Shown: piece after piece, positions 18,714-27,821 of the stretch
How the letters are laid out: every line of letters starts with the position of its first letter
Numbering within the stretch: position 1 is the first letter of the stretch
Source: Pseudomonadota bacterium
Lineage (GTDB): Bacteria > Desulfobacterota > Desulfobacteria > Desulfobacterales > RPRI01
Assembly: GCA_018817425.1 (NCBI GenBank)
Contig: JAHITX010000018.1
Coordinates: forward strand, 1-40,317
Reading direction: 5' to 3'
Length of the DNA stretch: 40,317 bases
Program-made: the position numbers and the translations under genes
The notes under the pieces: generated by a model
What the model saw: only the letters and a program-made list of their open reading frames with translations
Databases searched by the model: none
Told to the model about the DNA's origin: nothing

Positions 18714-19550
18714 ATGCCTGAAACATCCAGGAAAACTTCAAAATCACCGGTACATCCGTTAGACGATCTATTACGAACCGATCGCATTCCTCATATTTGG
18801 TGTTCGGGCTGTGGTACCGGAACTGCATTTTCTTCAACCCTTACAGCTATAAAAGGAAGCGGGCTTGAACTTGACAATGTTGTAATGGTATCCGGAATCG
18901 GTTGTTCGGGAAGAGCTGCGGGTTATGTTAAGCTTGATTCATATCATACTACACATGGAAGAGCCATCCCGTTTGCAACCGGAATGAAACTTGCCAATCC
19001 TAAACTTAATGTAATCGTATTTTCTGGCGATGGTGATCTTTTTGCTATAGGTGGAAACCATTTTATTCATGCCGCCAGACGAAATATGGATATAACCGTT
19101 ATTTGTGTGAATAATTTAAATTACGGAATGACGGGTGGCCAGGTAGCTGCAACAACCCCGTTTCATGCCAAAACATCGACAACAACGGTAGGAAACCCCG
19201 AAGCACCCTTTAATCTGCCTCTTCTGGCATATGCATCAGGAGCCACATATATAGCCAGATGGACAATACTCCATACAAGGGATCTGACAAATTCCATAAT
19301 TGAAGCCCTCAACAAAAAGGGGTTCTCGTTTATAGAAGTTTTATCTCCGTGCCCGGTAAATTACGGCCGGCGCAACAAGGAAAAGTCTCTTGATACTTTA
19401 AAGCTATATAAGAAAGGCATCATCAAGAATAATTCCAATCCTGCCGATACGGATATTGATTTTGATAAAGGGATTATTTTAGGTAAATTCGTTGATATCG
19501 ATAAAGCTACCTGTATCGAAAATTATGATAATACATGCAGGCTAATATAA
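18714..19550 (+). CDS. korB: 2-oxoacid:ferredoxin oxidoreductase beta subunit (TPP-binding)
   Basis: The 278-residue subunit has the TPP/Mg signature GDGDLFAIGGNHFIHA followed by NNLNYGMTGGQ. Cysteines in WCSGCGTG, in GIGCSGRA and near the end can hold the proximal [4Fe-4S] cluster. It binds the diphosphate half of thiamine pyrophosphate and pairs with KorA. AAGGAGG is found ten bases before the ATG, inside the end of korA, so translation of the two is probably matched. Length is normal for the family. Confidence 0.92.
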   Translation: MPETSRKTSKSPVHPLDDLLRTDRIPHIWCSGCGTGTAFSSTLTAIKGSGLELDNVVMVSGIGCSGRAAGYVKLDSYHTTHGRAIPFATGMKLANPKLNVIVFSGDGDLFAIGGNHFIHAARRNMDITVICVNNLNYGMTGGQVAATTPFHAKTSTTTVGNPEAPFNLPLLAYASGATYIARWTILHTRDLTNSIIEALNKKGFSFIEVLSPCPVNYGRRNKEKSLDTLKLYKKGIIKNNSNPADTDIDFDKGIILGKFVDIDKATCIENYDNTCRLI

Positions 19551-19551
19551 A

Positions 19552-19567
19552 ATTTCAAATTTGAAAT
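19552..19567. repeat. 16-bp perfect palindrome between korB and korC
   Basis: ATTTCAAATTTGAAAT is its own reverse complement and follows the korB stop directly. It is too AT-rich for a strong terminator. It could be a protein-binding site or a processing point between the oxidoreductase subunits. Confidence 0.4.
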
Positions 19568-19590
19568 CTCAAATTAAACGAGTGAATTTC

Positions 19591-20196
19591 ATGGCTGATA
19601 CAAAACAAATTAATGCTACAACCACGGAAGTTATCATAACGGGATTCGGCGGCCAGGGCATCATACTTGCCGGTCGTATCATCGGTAAGGCGGCCGCCCT
19701 CGGCGATGGCAAAGAAAGCACACTGGTACAGTCTTATGGGCCTGAATCCAGAGGAGGAGCATGCAGTGCGCAGGTTGTTATCTCCGATCGTTCCATTCAT
19801 TATCCTTATATAAGACAACCGGATATTCTTGTCTGCATGTCTCAATCGGGATATGAAAAATATATCGACAACATGAAAGACAGTACTCTCCTTTTGGTTG
19901 ACGAAGATCTTGTGCATCCGGAAAAAACAAATAATGACCCTTTTCCAATACCGGCCACAAGAATGGCTGAAGAACTTGGCCGGAAAATGATGGCAAATAT
20001 CATTATGACCGGTTTTTTCACAGCTATTACCCGGAAAATATCTCTTAAAGCAGCCGAAGATACTGTTGCCGAATCGGTTCCCAAAGGAACGGAAGAAGCA
20101 AACATTAAAGCATTCAAAAAAGGTTATGATTTCGGCCTCGCCCTTCTCAAGGGCCGTGAGAAAAAGGCCGCTGGTAAAATAGGAGCAATTGCATGA
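19591..20196 (+). CDS. korC: 2-oxoacid:ferredoxin oxidoreductase gamma subunit
   Basis: The gamma subunit (201 residues from the ATG at 19591) begins after a short tail with VIITGFGGQGIILAGRIIGKAA, the hallmark of the family, and contains SYGPESRGGACSAQVVIS. It helps form the interface of the Kor heteromer. A longer frame uses TTG at 19561, within a palindrome; the ATG at 19591 is preferred because the conserved domain starts shortly after it. Its stop overlaps the next start by four bases (ATGA). Confidence 0.9.
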   Translation: MADTKQINATTTEVIITGFGGQGIILAGRIIGKAAALGDGKESTLVQSYGPESRGGACSAQVVISDRSIHYPYIRQPDILVCMSQSGYEKYIDNMKDSTLLLVDEDLVHPEKTNNDPFPIPATRMAEELGRKMMANIIMTGFFTAITRKISLKAAEDTVAESVPKGTEEANIKAFKKGYDFGLALLKGREKKAAGKIGAIA

Positions 20197-23100
20197 AACG
20201 CGCTAAAGACCGTCTTCACCGGGTTATGATTATAGGAGCCACTCCTGCCGGAATTACAGCAGCAAACAAACTCGGCGAACTTGGCATTCCTGTAACTCTG
20301 GTAGATTCGGAATCAGATATAGATAACAAACTAAACAATGAAAAATGGCGCTTAAATTCCGGTGTACCCTTAAATTATGCACATCGTCCCGGACTTGTAA
20401 GAATTTTCAGAAATCCGAATATTCAATGTATTTTACCTGCCGACATTAAATTTATAAAACACAGCCCCCAGGGTTTTATGGTACGCCTTGAAAGGCATCG
20501 CACCTTTATAGATCCTGACAAATGCACACTATGCGGGCAATGTGTAGAAGTATGTCCTGTTGAAATCCCTGCTGATAACGCACAGGAAAAACAAAGCAAA
20601 AAAAAAGCGGTTCATATCAACAGCCGCCACAGCCTTCCCGGCATGCCGGTAATTGATAAACGAAAAAGGCCACTATGTCAGGATAACTGCCCTCTTGGAG
20701 TAAATGTCCAGGGATATATCGCACTTACAAAAGCCGGAAAATTTAATGAAGCACTTGAACTGATAAGAAGAGATAATGTTCTTCCGGCTGTCTGCGGCCG
20801 CATATGCACTCATCCGTGCGAAGCCGCATGCCGCAGAGGTGAACTGGACGGACCTGTTGCCATAAGGGATATAAAGCGGTTTGTCGCAGATTACCAAACC
20901 CCGAAATATGCAGAAACAGTTACGGAAAATGCAGAAAAAAAGACTGATAAAATTGCTGTGATAGGCTCGGGTCCCGCAGGTCTTGCGGCTGCAGCCGAGC
21001 TTGCACGTATGGGTTATCCGGTTACTGTGTTTGAGAAAGAAAAAATGGCGGGAGGTCTTCTTCGTTACGGCATAGGCGCTCACCGACTGCCAAGAGATAT
21101 ACTCGATAAAGAAATTGAATATATCGAAAATCTGGGAGTAAATTTTACAACAAATCATCTTATTAATATGGATTCCGATATTGATAAGATGAAAAACGAT
21201 TTTCAATCAATTATTATTACTACCGGAGCATGGTCAGACAGAAGGCTTGGCATACCTGGCGAGGAGTTTGAAGGAATTGAAGGTTGCCTGTCTTTTCTTG
21301 TAAATTTTTATAGAAATGAAGATCAAAAAATTAACGGGAAAATAGCCGTTATCGGCGATGGTAATGCGGCATTCGATCTTGCCAGAACTCTGAAAAGAAA
21401 TAATCCTGATGTTACAATCCTGTCATGGTTTGCAAAAGAACTCATCCCTGCTGATCCCGATGAAGTAAAAGCAGCTATAGATGAGGGCATTATAATAAAA
21501 GACAGCACTCAGACTATTGAGTTTTTGGGCCAAAACGGCACACTGGATAAGCTTTTATGCGTACCCACAGAACCAGGAGAGCCGAATGGAAACAACATAG
21601 CCTGGCCTGTAAGAATAAAAGACAGCACCCCTTTTGAATTAAAATTCGATAAAGTCTTTGTAGCAATAGGCCAAAAAGGAGCATATAAAAATACCGGAAA
21701 CGACCTTGAGCTTACGGCTAAATCAAATGGTACCTTAGAAACGGATTACGCTTTCAGAACAAGTCTTTCCGGGGTTTACGCGGCAGGGGACACCATTTCC
21801 GGCCCCAGCTCGGTTGTTTCTGCAATGGCAAACGGCAGGCAGGCAGCACAGGCGGTTCATCAGGATATTTGCAAATCCTCCGTTGTGTCGGAAAGCACAC
21901 CCCCTGCTTTGCAAAGGCCTGATGACAGGGATTTTGATGACATACCAAAATCATTAGCCTTTTGTGCACGATCCGCCATGCCTGAACAGCAGCCTGCTGA
22001 ACGTATAAAATCATTTACGGAAGTTGCCCTTGGTTTAGATGAATCACAGATTTCTTATGAAACTCAAAGATGTCTCCAATGCGGAATATGTTCGGAATGC
22101 CTCCAATGTCAAAGTGTTTGCAGTGCAATAGGTGCTATAAACCATTCGCAGGCACACGAAGAAATTATTGAGCACACCGGAGTAGTTATAATCGCAGATC
22201 CGGATATACACGCTCAGGTAAAAGGCGATGACGTAATACGCGCATACGGTCCCAAAGTAGCAAAGCAGGATGTGTATGACATGATTGTACGCGGATATGC
22301 TTCAGCTGCTCAGGCAATGGTACTTCTTGGCAAGAGCTCACGTACTCCAAGAGGACATGGTATATCTTTTCTTACGCCGGACCAGGGACTTTCTCCTGTT
22401 ATCCGCATAGGTGTTTTTGCATGCAAATGCAATAATTCCATGGGGTGGCTCGATGATATGGACTCGCATATCAAAAGTTTGAAATCTCAATCGGATATAG
22501 TTCATGCCGAAACAATAAATTCGGCATGTATTCCTGACGGCTCTTCCCATATTCTTAAAACCATACGTGACCTCGGCATTACACGTGTTGTCCTTGCTTC
22601 ATGCGTTTGCTGCCCTTTAAATTTTATTTGCAGCGCATGTACCGACCAGAAAAGCAGACTAAAGGAAGCCCTGTTTGCAGCAACAGGAGTAAGCCGTTCA
22701 ATGGTTGAAACCTGTAACTTAAGAGGAGAAGTACTTCGCCTCGTAAAGGATCATCCCAAAGCAGCTAGTAATAAATTCATAGGGCTTATAAACCGTTCCA
22801 TAGACCGTGCAAAACAACTAAAAGCGCTTCCGGCCCTTGCAAGAAATTACAATATGTCAACCGCCGTCATAGGAGATTCAGAGTCAGCTTTAACTAGTGC
22901 TATGACACTTGCGCAAACAGGATTCGATGTCTTTTTATTCGGATCATTCGGGCACCCGCCGGTTCATCCAAATATTCATATCTTTCAGGGAGCAACGCTT
23001 AAAGGCTTAAGCGGCACAATCGGCGAATTTCAGCTTACAATACAAACACAGGATTTTGAGCAGACTATACATGCAGGCGCAGTAATACTCGGAGAAAAAT

Positions 23101-23573
23101 CACGAAAGAAGATTCAGTATATTCAACAGAAAGGACTTGCCGGAATCAGCATAAAATCGGGAAGACAGAAAAAAGACATTTTGGGAATCCCCTTTCTTTA
23201 CCCCGGCGCAACAGCCATTCCGGGTCTGTTTCTTGCGGAAACACCTGGCATTAATGTTTCAAAGCGTAAAAAAGGCTATGCAGCAGCCATCCAGGCGGCG
23301 GCAGTAATGCCAAGAGGTCCCAGGCAAAACAAGGGTTATACAATAGAAATAGATCAAGAGATTTGCAGGGGTTGCGGAAACTGTATGAATGTCTGCCCAT
23401 ACCAGGCAATCAGACTTAATGTAAGCGATAATAACGGATGGCATGCTACCGTGGATGAAGCATTGTGTAAAGGCTGCGGAAGCTGCATATCGGTATGCCC
23501 GTCTTCAGCAGCAGACAGTCCGTACCGTAATGAGACTTTTTTGGAACAGGCGCTTAAAGAGTTATTGGCGTAA
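20193..23573 (+). CDS. Large fusion flavoprotein: ferredoxin + NfnB/GltD-like + HdrA-like + C-terminal ferredoxin
   Basis: The 1126-residue protein appears to be a fusion. Residues 10-45 form a first Rossmann-like stretch, followed by a single cluster motif CTLCGQCVEVCP near 111. Residues 150-560 resemble the NADPH:acceptor module of NfnB/GltD: the cysteine-rich CQDNCPLGVNVQGY and CGRICTHPCEAACRRG segments, an FAD fold IGSGPAGLAAAAEL (about 257), a pyridine-nucleotide fold IGDGNAAFDLART (about 387) and YAAGDTISGPS. Residues 627-645 carry CLQCGICSECLQCQSVC. Residues 740-890 resemble the N-terminal HdrA domain (VFACKCNNSMGW, LASCVCCP), followed by a degraded FAD fold (IGDSESALTSAMTL). Two ferredoxin motifs close the protein (CRGCGNCMNVCP, CKGCGSCISVCP). 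Its place directly after KorC suggests it takes Kor electrons and exchanges them with NAD(P)H. The function is inferred. Confidence 0.85.
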   Translation: MKRAKDRLHRVMIIGATPAGITAANKLGELGIPVTLVDSESDIDNKLNNEKWRLNSGVPLNYAHRPGLVRIFRNPNIQCILPADIKFIKHSPQGFMVRLERHRTFIDPDKCTLCGQCVEVCPVEIPADNAQEKQSKKKAVHINSRHSLPGMPVIDKRKRPLCQDNCPLGVNVQGYIALTKAGKFNEALELIRRDNVLPAVCGRICTHPCEAACRRGELDGPVAIRDIKRFVADYQTPKYAETVTENAEKKTDKIAVIGSGPAGLAAAAELARMGYPVTVFEKEKMAGGLLRYGIGAHRLPRDILDKEIEYIENLGVNFTTNHLINMDSDIDKMKNDFQSIIITTGAWSDRRLGIPGEEFEGIEGCLSFLVNFYRNEDQKINGKIAVIGDGNAAFDLARTLKRNNPDVTILSWFAKELIPADPDEVKAAIDEGIIIKDSTQTIEFLGQNGTLDKLLCVPTEPGEPNGNNIAWPVRIKDSTPFELKFDKVFVAIGQKGAYKNTGNDLELTAKSNGTLETDYAFRTSLSGVYAAGDTISGPSSVVSAMANGRQAAQAVHQDICKSSVVSESTPPALQRPDDRDFDDIPKSLAFCARSAMPEQQPAERIKSFTEVALGLDESQISYETQRCLQCGICSECLQCQSVCSAIGAINHSQAHEEIIEHTGVVIIADPDIHAQVKGDDVIRAYGPKVAKQDVYDMIVRGYASAAQAMVLLGKSSRTPRGHGISFLTPDQGLSPVIRIGVFACKCNNSMGWLDDMDSHIKSLKSQSDIVHAETINSACIPDGSSHILKTIRDLGITRVVLASCVCCPLNFICSACTDQKSRLKEALFAATGVSRSMVETCNLRGEVLRLVKDHPKAASNKFIGLINRSIDRAKQLKALPALARNYNMSTAVIGDSESALTSAMTLAQTGFDVFLFGSFGHPPVHPNIHIFQGATLKGLSGTIGEFQLTIQTQDFEQTIHAGAVILGEKSRKKIQYIQQKGLAGISIKSGRQKKDILGIPFLYPGATAIPGLFLAETPGINVSKRKKGYAAAIQAAAVMPRGPRQNKGYTIEIDQEICRGCGNCMNVCPYQAIRLNVSDNNGWHATVDEALCKGCGSCISVCPSSAADSPYRNETFLEQALKELLA

Positions 23574-23593
23574 AATATTGGACTGATAATAAA

Positions 23594-25171
23594 ATGGATA
23601 ACTTTAAAATAATACTTTTTTTATGTAACTGGGGTCCTCATGTGGCATTTCAGGATCTACAGGATAAAAGGGCGGATATCCCGGCGGAAATTAAAATGGT
23701 CAGGATTCCATGCATCGGAAGAATCAGCAAATCACTGCTGTTTAAACCTTTTGAAATGGGAGCAGACGGCGTATTGCTGATAGGATGCAGCCCAGGTTCC
23801 TGCAGGTACGGAAGTGGAACGGACATAGCCTTACGAAACACGGAAGATACAAGACAAATCCTTGAGCTTATAGGTTTGAATAAACAACGTCTTCAGTTAA
23901 ATACATTTTTACCTGACGAACCTGAGGAATTGCTGCAATTTCTTAAAAATTTCTGTGAAGAAATCAAAGCTATAGGCCCCAGCCCGGTAACTTCCGATAA
24001 AGAAGATTTCAAAACGGATCATGCCTCCCTTGCCGAAATTATTTCAGCTCATGATATTTACGCCTGTCAGGATTGCGGGAAATGCACATCCTCCTGCCCG
24101 CTTACATTATCGGGAAAACCTTTTTCTCCGCGTGCTATTGCGAGCTCAATCATTGCAGGAAATATCGAATCCGAATCCGTACGGGAAGGGGTCTGGTCAT
24201 GTCTTACTTGCGGCCTTTGTTACGACAGATGCCCATCGGCAGTCAATTTCCCTGATTTTATTAAAGACCTTCGCATATTTTTAAAACATAAAGATATAAA
24301 GGGACATGAATCACACGGCGGTTTTTTTCAATCTTTGATGCGCACAATGACTTCACCGGCAGTAAATACCAAAAGATGGGAAAATCTTCCGGAAGATATC
24401 CGGATAGACCCCAAAAGTACTACTCTTTTTTTTGGCGGTTGTGCACCTTATTTTGATAAGTTTTTCAAAAACAGTCTTGGCGTCAATGTCTTAAATATCA
24501 ATATGGATAGCATTCGTCTTTTGAATTTCTTTGATATAGTACCTTCAGTGTTACCAAACGAGAGATGCTGCGGCCATGATCTTTTATGGACAGGAGATAT
24601 AGATAATTTCAAATCCCTCGGCAAGTTAAATGTTGACGCTATTAATAATCTTGGCATTGAACAAGTAATAACAAGCTGCCCTGAATGCTATCGCACTTTA
24701 TCTTACGACTATCCCAAAAATGGAATTGATATACCTTTCAAAGTAACGCACATGTATGATTTTCTTGAAACGGAAATCAGCAAAGGAGCCGTTGATTTCA
24801 AGGAAACAGGCAAAAAAATAACATTTCAGGATTCATGCCGTTTAAGCAGGTTTGCAGATCATGCGGATCTTCCCAGAAAACTTTTACAACGTCTTAAGCC
24901 AGATAGCTTCACTGAAATGCATGAAACGGGAACTGCCGCCATATGCTGCGGCAATACCGGCTGGACAGGCTGTGATTCGCACAGTAAAGCTCTTCAGGTA
25001 AAAAGGTTGAGGCAGGCCAGGGCAACCGGCAGCAACCTGCTTATAACATCATGTCCTAAATGCCAGATTCACCTCAAATGTGCAATGCAAGACCCTTTTT
25101 GCGGTGATGAACTGAGCATGGAGGCCATGGATCTGACCAACATTATTGCCAAAACTATTTACTGGAAGTAA
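23594..25171 (+). CDS. MvhD-HdrC-HdrB-like fusion protein
   Basis: The 525-residue protein has three parts. Residues 1-125 are MvhD-like (FLCNWGPH, PCIGR, GCSPGSCRYGSG): C11, C40, C65 and C70 are present, but the second cysteine of the usual CNWC motif is Gly14. Residues 155-215 are HdrC-like with two [4Fe-4S] motifs (CQDCGKCTSSCP starting at C158, and CLTCGLCYDRCP). Residues 280-505 contain two CCG-type domains (GGCAPY, RCCGHD, SCPECY; then DSCRLSRF, ICCGNTGW, SCPKCQ), which in HdrB/HdrD hold the non-cubane clusters that reduce a disulfide. It lies 20 bp after the fusion flavoprotein and 65 bp before hdrA. The acceptor of the HdrB site in this organism is unknown. Confidence 0.87.
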   Translation: MDNFKIILFLCNWGPHVAFQDLQDKRADIPAEIKMVRIPCIGRISKSLLFKPFEMGADGVLLIGCSPGSCRYGSGTDIALRNTEDTRQILELIGLNKQRLQLNTFLPDEPEELLQFLKNFCEEIKAIGPSPVTSDKEDFKTDHASLAEIISAHDIYACQDCGKCTSSCPLTLSGKPFSPRAIASSIIAGNIESESVREGVWSCLTCGLCYDRCPSAVNFPDFIKDLRIFLKHKDIKGHESHGGFFQSLMRTMTSPAVNTKRWENLPEDIRIDPKSTTLFFGGCAPYFDKFFKNSLGVNVLNINMDSIRLLNFFDIVPSVLPNERCCGHDLLWTGDIDNFKSLGKLNVDAINNLGIEQVITSCPECYRTLSYDYPKNGIDIPFKVTHMYDFLETEISKGAVDFKETGKKITFQDSCRLSRFADHADLPRKLLQRLKPDSFTEMHETGTAAICCGNTGWTGCDSHSKALQVKRLRQARATGSNLLITSCPKCQIHLKCAMQDPFCGDELSMEAMDLTNIIAKTIYWK

Positions 25172-25236
25172 TGTTTATACTGCCGGATGCTTATATGAAG
25201 TATTGAAGTAATTCGATTTAAACATAAGGATTTAAG

Positions 25237-27675
25237 ATGAAAGCACAAACTCTTTCAGAATCATTGGCCCAAAAACCTTCGGCGCGTATTGGAGTTTATA
25301 TCTGCCACTGCGGTTTAAATATCGCACAGACAGTTAACTGCGAAGAGGTAGCTCAAGTTGCTTCAGAGCTTGATAATGTTATTTTATCAAAAGATCTGGG
25401 CTATGCATGCTCGGAACCGGGCCAGCATGAAATTAAAAAAGACATCATCGAACATGGCCTTGACCGTATTGTTATCGGCTCTTGCTCACCAAGACTCCAT
25501 GAGCCTACGTTTCGCCAGATGATGCATGATGCCGGGCTGAACCCCTTTCTTCTGGAAATGGCCAATCTCCGCGAACAATGCAGCTGGGTTCATATGAAAG
25601 AACCTGATGCAGCTACAAACAAGGCCATAGACCTTGTCAAAATGTCGGTTTCCCGTGTCCGCGGACTTTTTCCTTTGTATGAAGAAACATTGCCTCTTAC
25701 AAAGCGCACCCTGATTATAGGAGGAGGCATCGCCGGTATTCAGGCAGCGCTTGATCTGGCTGATAATGGATACGATGTTGTGCTTGTTGAAAAAAAGCCG
25801 TCTATCGGCGGCACAATGGCTCAACTTGACAAGACGTTTCCCACAATGGACTGTTCCATCTGAATCCTCGGTCCCAAGATGACGGATGCCGGTCGGCATC
25901 CACGCATAAAACTTCTTACTATGAGTGAAGTTGTCGATGTTAAAGGCTATGTCGGAAACTTTGATGTAAAAATCTTAAAACGCGCCCGCTATGTAGATGA
26001 AAAAGAATGCACAGCCTGCGGAGATTGCGTAAAAGTCTGCCCGGTAGTGCGCCCGGATGAATTCAATATGGGCTTGTCTTCACGAAAAGCTATCTATTCT
26101 CCTTTTCCACAGGCAGTTCCTTCAGCGTATGCAATTAATGTAAATGAATGCCTGGGCCATAATCCTGCGGTTTGTTCCAAATGTGTTGATGCATGCGAAA
26201 AGAAATGCATCAATTTTCATATGTCAGATGAGGAACTTACCGAAAGTGTAGGCTCCATTATTGTCGCTACAGGGCTTGAGCCCTATGATCCCACGGAACT
26301 TGACGAATACGGATACACACGGTTTGAAAACGTAGTCACCAGTCTTGAGCTTGAACGCATAATAAATGCAGGCGGCCCTGCCAAGGGAGAGCTTATAAGC
26401 CCCAAAAACAAAAAACTCCCGAAATCCATAGGATTCATTCAGTGTGTTGGATCACGTTCCGCACGAAAAGGAAGCAGCTATTGTTCAAATATCTGCTGCA
26501 TGAATACTATTAAAAGCACACTGGCAATTAAAGAACATTATCCTGATATTGATATAAAAGTATTTTACATTGATATACGCGCTTTCGGGAAAGGATTTGA
26601 AGATTTATATATAAGAAGCCGAAGGCTTGGTGTTCAGTACCTAAGAGGTCTGCCAGGCACTGTTGAAGAACGCCCCGATGGCGGCTTACATGTTGCAGTT
26701 GAAAACACGGCAAGCGGAAAACTGGAATTTCATGATCTGGATATGCTTGTACTGGCAGTGGGCATACAGCCCGCCAGAAGCACTCAGAAAATTCAGGAAA
26801 TGCTCGGTCTTCAGTTATCACCCGATGGTTTTTTCCTGGAAGCGCATCCCAAGCTTTTGCCGGTAGATGCCGCCACACGCGGAGTTTTTTATGCTGGATG
26901 CGCCGAATCGCCTAAAGACATAAAGGAATCCGTAACCCAGGCTTCTGCCGCTGCAGCACGGGCAATACGACTTATGCATAAAGGCACCATAACCACGGAA
27001 CCAATAACATCTGAGATAATAGAAGAACATTGTAAAGCCTGCGGGAAATGCGCACAAGTATGCCCTTATAATGCCATTACTGTCGATATAAAGAAAAAGA
27101 CCCCGGCGGTTGTAAATTCAGCAGCCTGCGCCGGGTGCGGCACATGCGCGGCCGAATGTACTTTCGGGGCAATCATTATGAACCATTTTACCGATGAGCA
27201 GATTACAAGCCAAATCGATGTAATGCTTGATCTAAAACCCCAAGAAAAAATTCTTACTTTCGCCTGCAACTGGTGTTCTTATGCAGGTGCGGACTACGCA
27301 GGCGTTTCGCGCCTTCAGTATCCGCCTAACAGCCGACTTATTCGCACAATGTGTTCGGGAAGAGTTGATGAGAAATTTATATGGAGGGGATTTGAACAAG
27401 GAGCGCCTATTATATTGGTAAGCGGATGCCATATAGGAGACTGTCACTATATAGACGCTAATCACTGGACAGTTAAACGGGTTGAAAAAGTCCACAAAAA
27501 AATGGAAAAAATCGGCATAAGAAAAGAACGCCTTCAGCTTGAATGGATCAGCGCTGCAGAAGGCATTCGCTTTGCCGATATTATGAAAAAAATGGAAACA
27601 CTAAGACGCAGTGTTTCTCAGGAAGAAATTGAAAAAACCATAGAAATATTGAAGAATAAAAACAAGGATGATTAA
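25237..27675 (+). CDS. hdrA: Selenocysteine-containing HdrA-MvhD fusion (in-frame TGA at codon 209)
   Basis: HdrA is the FAD protein that bifurcates electrons in heterodisulfide reductase complexes. The 812-residue reading frame is interrupted only by TGA at 25861-25863 and continues in the same frame. Domains are HdrA N-terminal (1-150), FAD fold GGGIAG (162-167), the Sec209 loop FPTMDCSI-U-ILGPKMTDAG, ferredoxin-type clusters (C258-x2-C261-x2-C264-x3-C268), two more [4Fe-4S] motifs from C599, and a C-terminal MvhD domain (CNWC at 677-680, MCSGR, GCHIGDCHY). In HdrA homologues the residue after DCSx is a conserved cysteine near the FAD, which supports Sec here. A Sec-type hairpin follows. 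AAGGA precedes the ATG. It closes the kor-hdr operon. Confidence 0.93.
25861..25901 (+). promoter_or_regulatory. UGA-selenocysteine codon with candidate bacterial SECIS hairpin
   Basis: TGA (25861-25863) is followed after 20 bases by a perfect 7-bp stem, GGATGCC (25884-25890) and GGCATCC (25895-25901), closed by the tetraloop GGTC (25891-25894). A GGUC-containing loop is what SelB recognises in the E. coli fdhF SECIS. The 27 bases from UGA to the loop fall within the range I recall for bacterial SECIS elements. The hairpin is inside the coding sequence, as expected for bacteria. Confidence 0.85.
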
Positions 27676-27697
27676 CAGTAACTACTAATGGTTATTA

Positions 27698-27798
27698 GGT
27701 TCACGGTTCAGGGTTCACGGTTCAAAGCTCATGGTTGGTTGCATTAAGCCTTTCTTAGCTCCTTAACCGTGAACTGTGAACATTCGAACCTTGAACCC
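27698..27798. repeat. Intergenic hairpin built from 7-bp GGTTCAS units (copy 2), probable bidirectional terminator
   Basis: The left arm is a run of heptamers (GGTTCAC, GGTTCAG, GGTTCAC, GGTTCA). The right arm carries the complement (AACCGTGAACTGTGAAC, then GAACCTTGAACCC). It fills the gap between the convergent hdrA and 27822 genes, where it could end transcription from both sides. Confidence 0.7.
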
Positions 27799-27821
27799 GT
27801 CTATCTACCTGAAAGAAGAAT

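Noticed and set aside
20643-21860. Calling the NfnB-like part a glutamate synthase small subunit (GltD).
   Set aside because: The module is fused to HdrA-like and ferredoxin domains in an operon with Kor; no GltB large subunit is present.
25861-25863. Treating the TGA as a true stop, giving a truncated 208-residue HdrA plus a separate 598-residue protein starting at 25879.
   Set aside because: Reading frame and homology are continuous across it, the second start has no ribosome-binding site, and a GGTC-loop hairpin follows.
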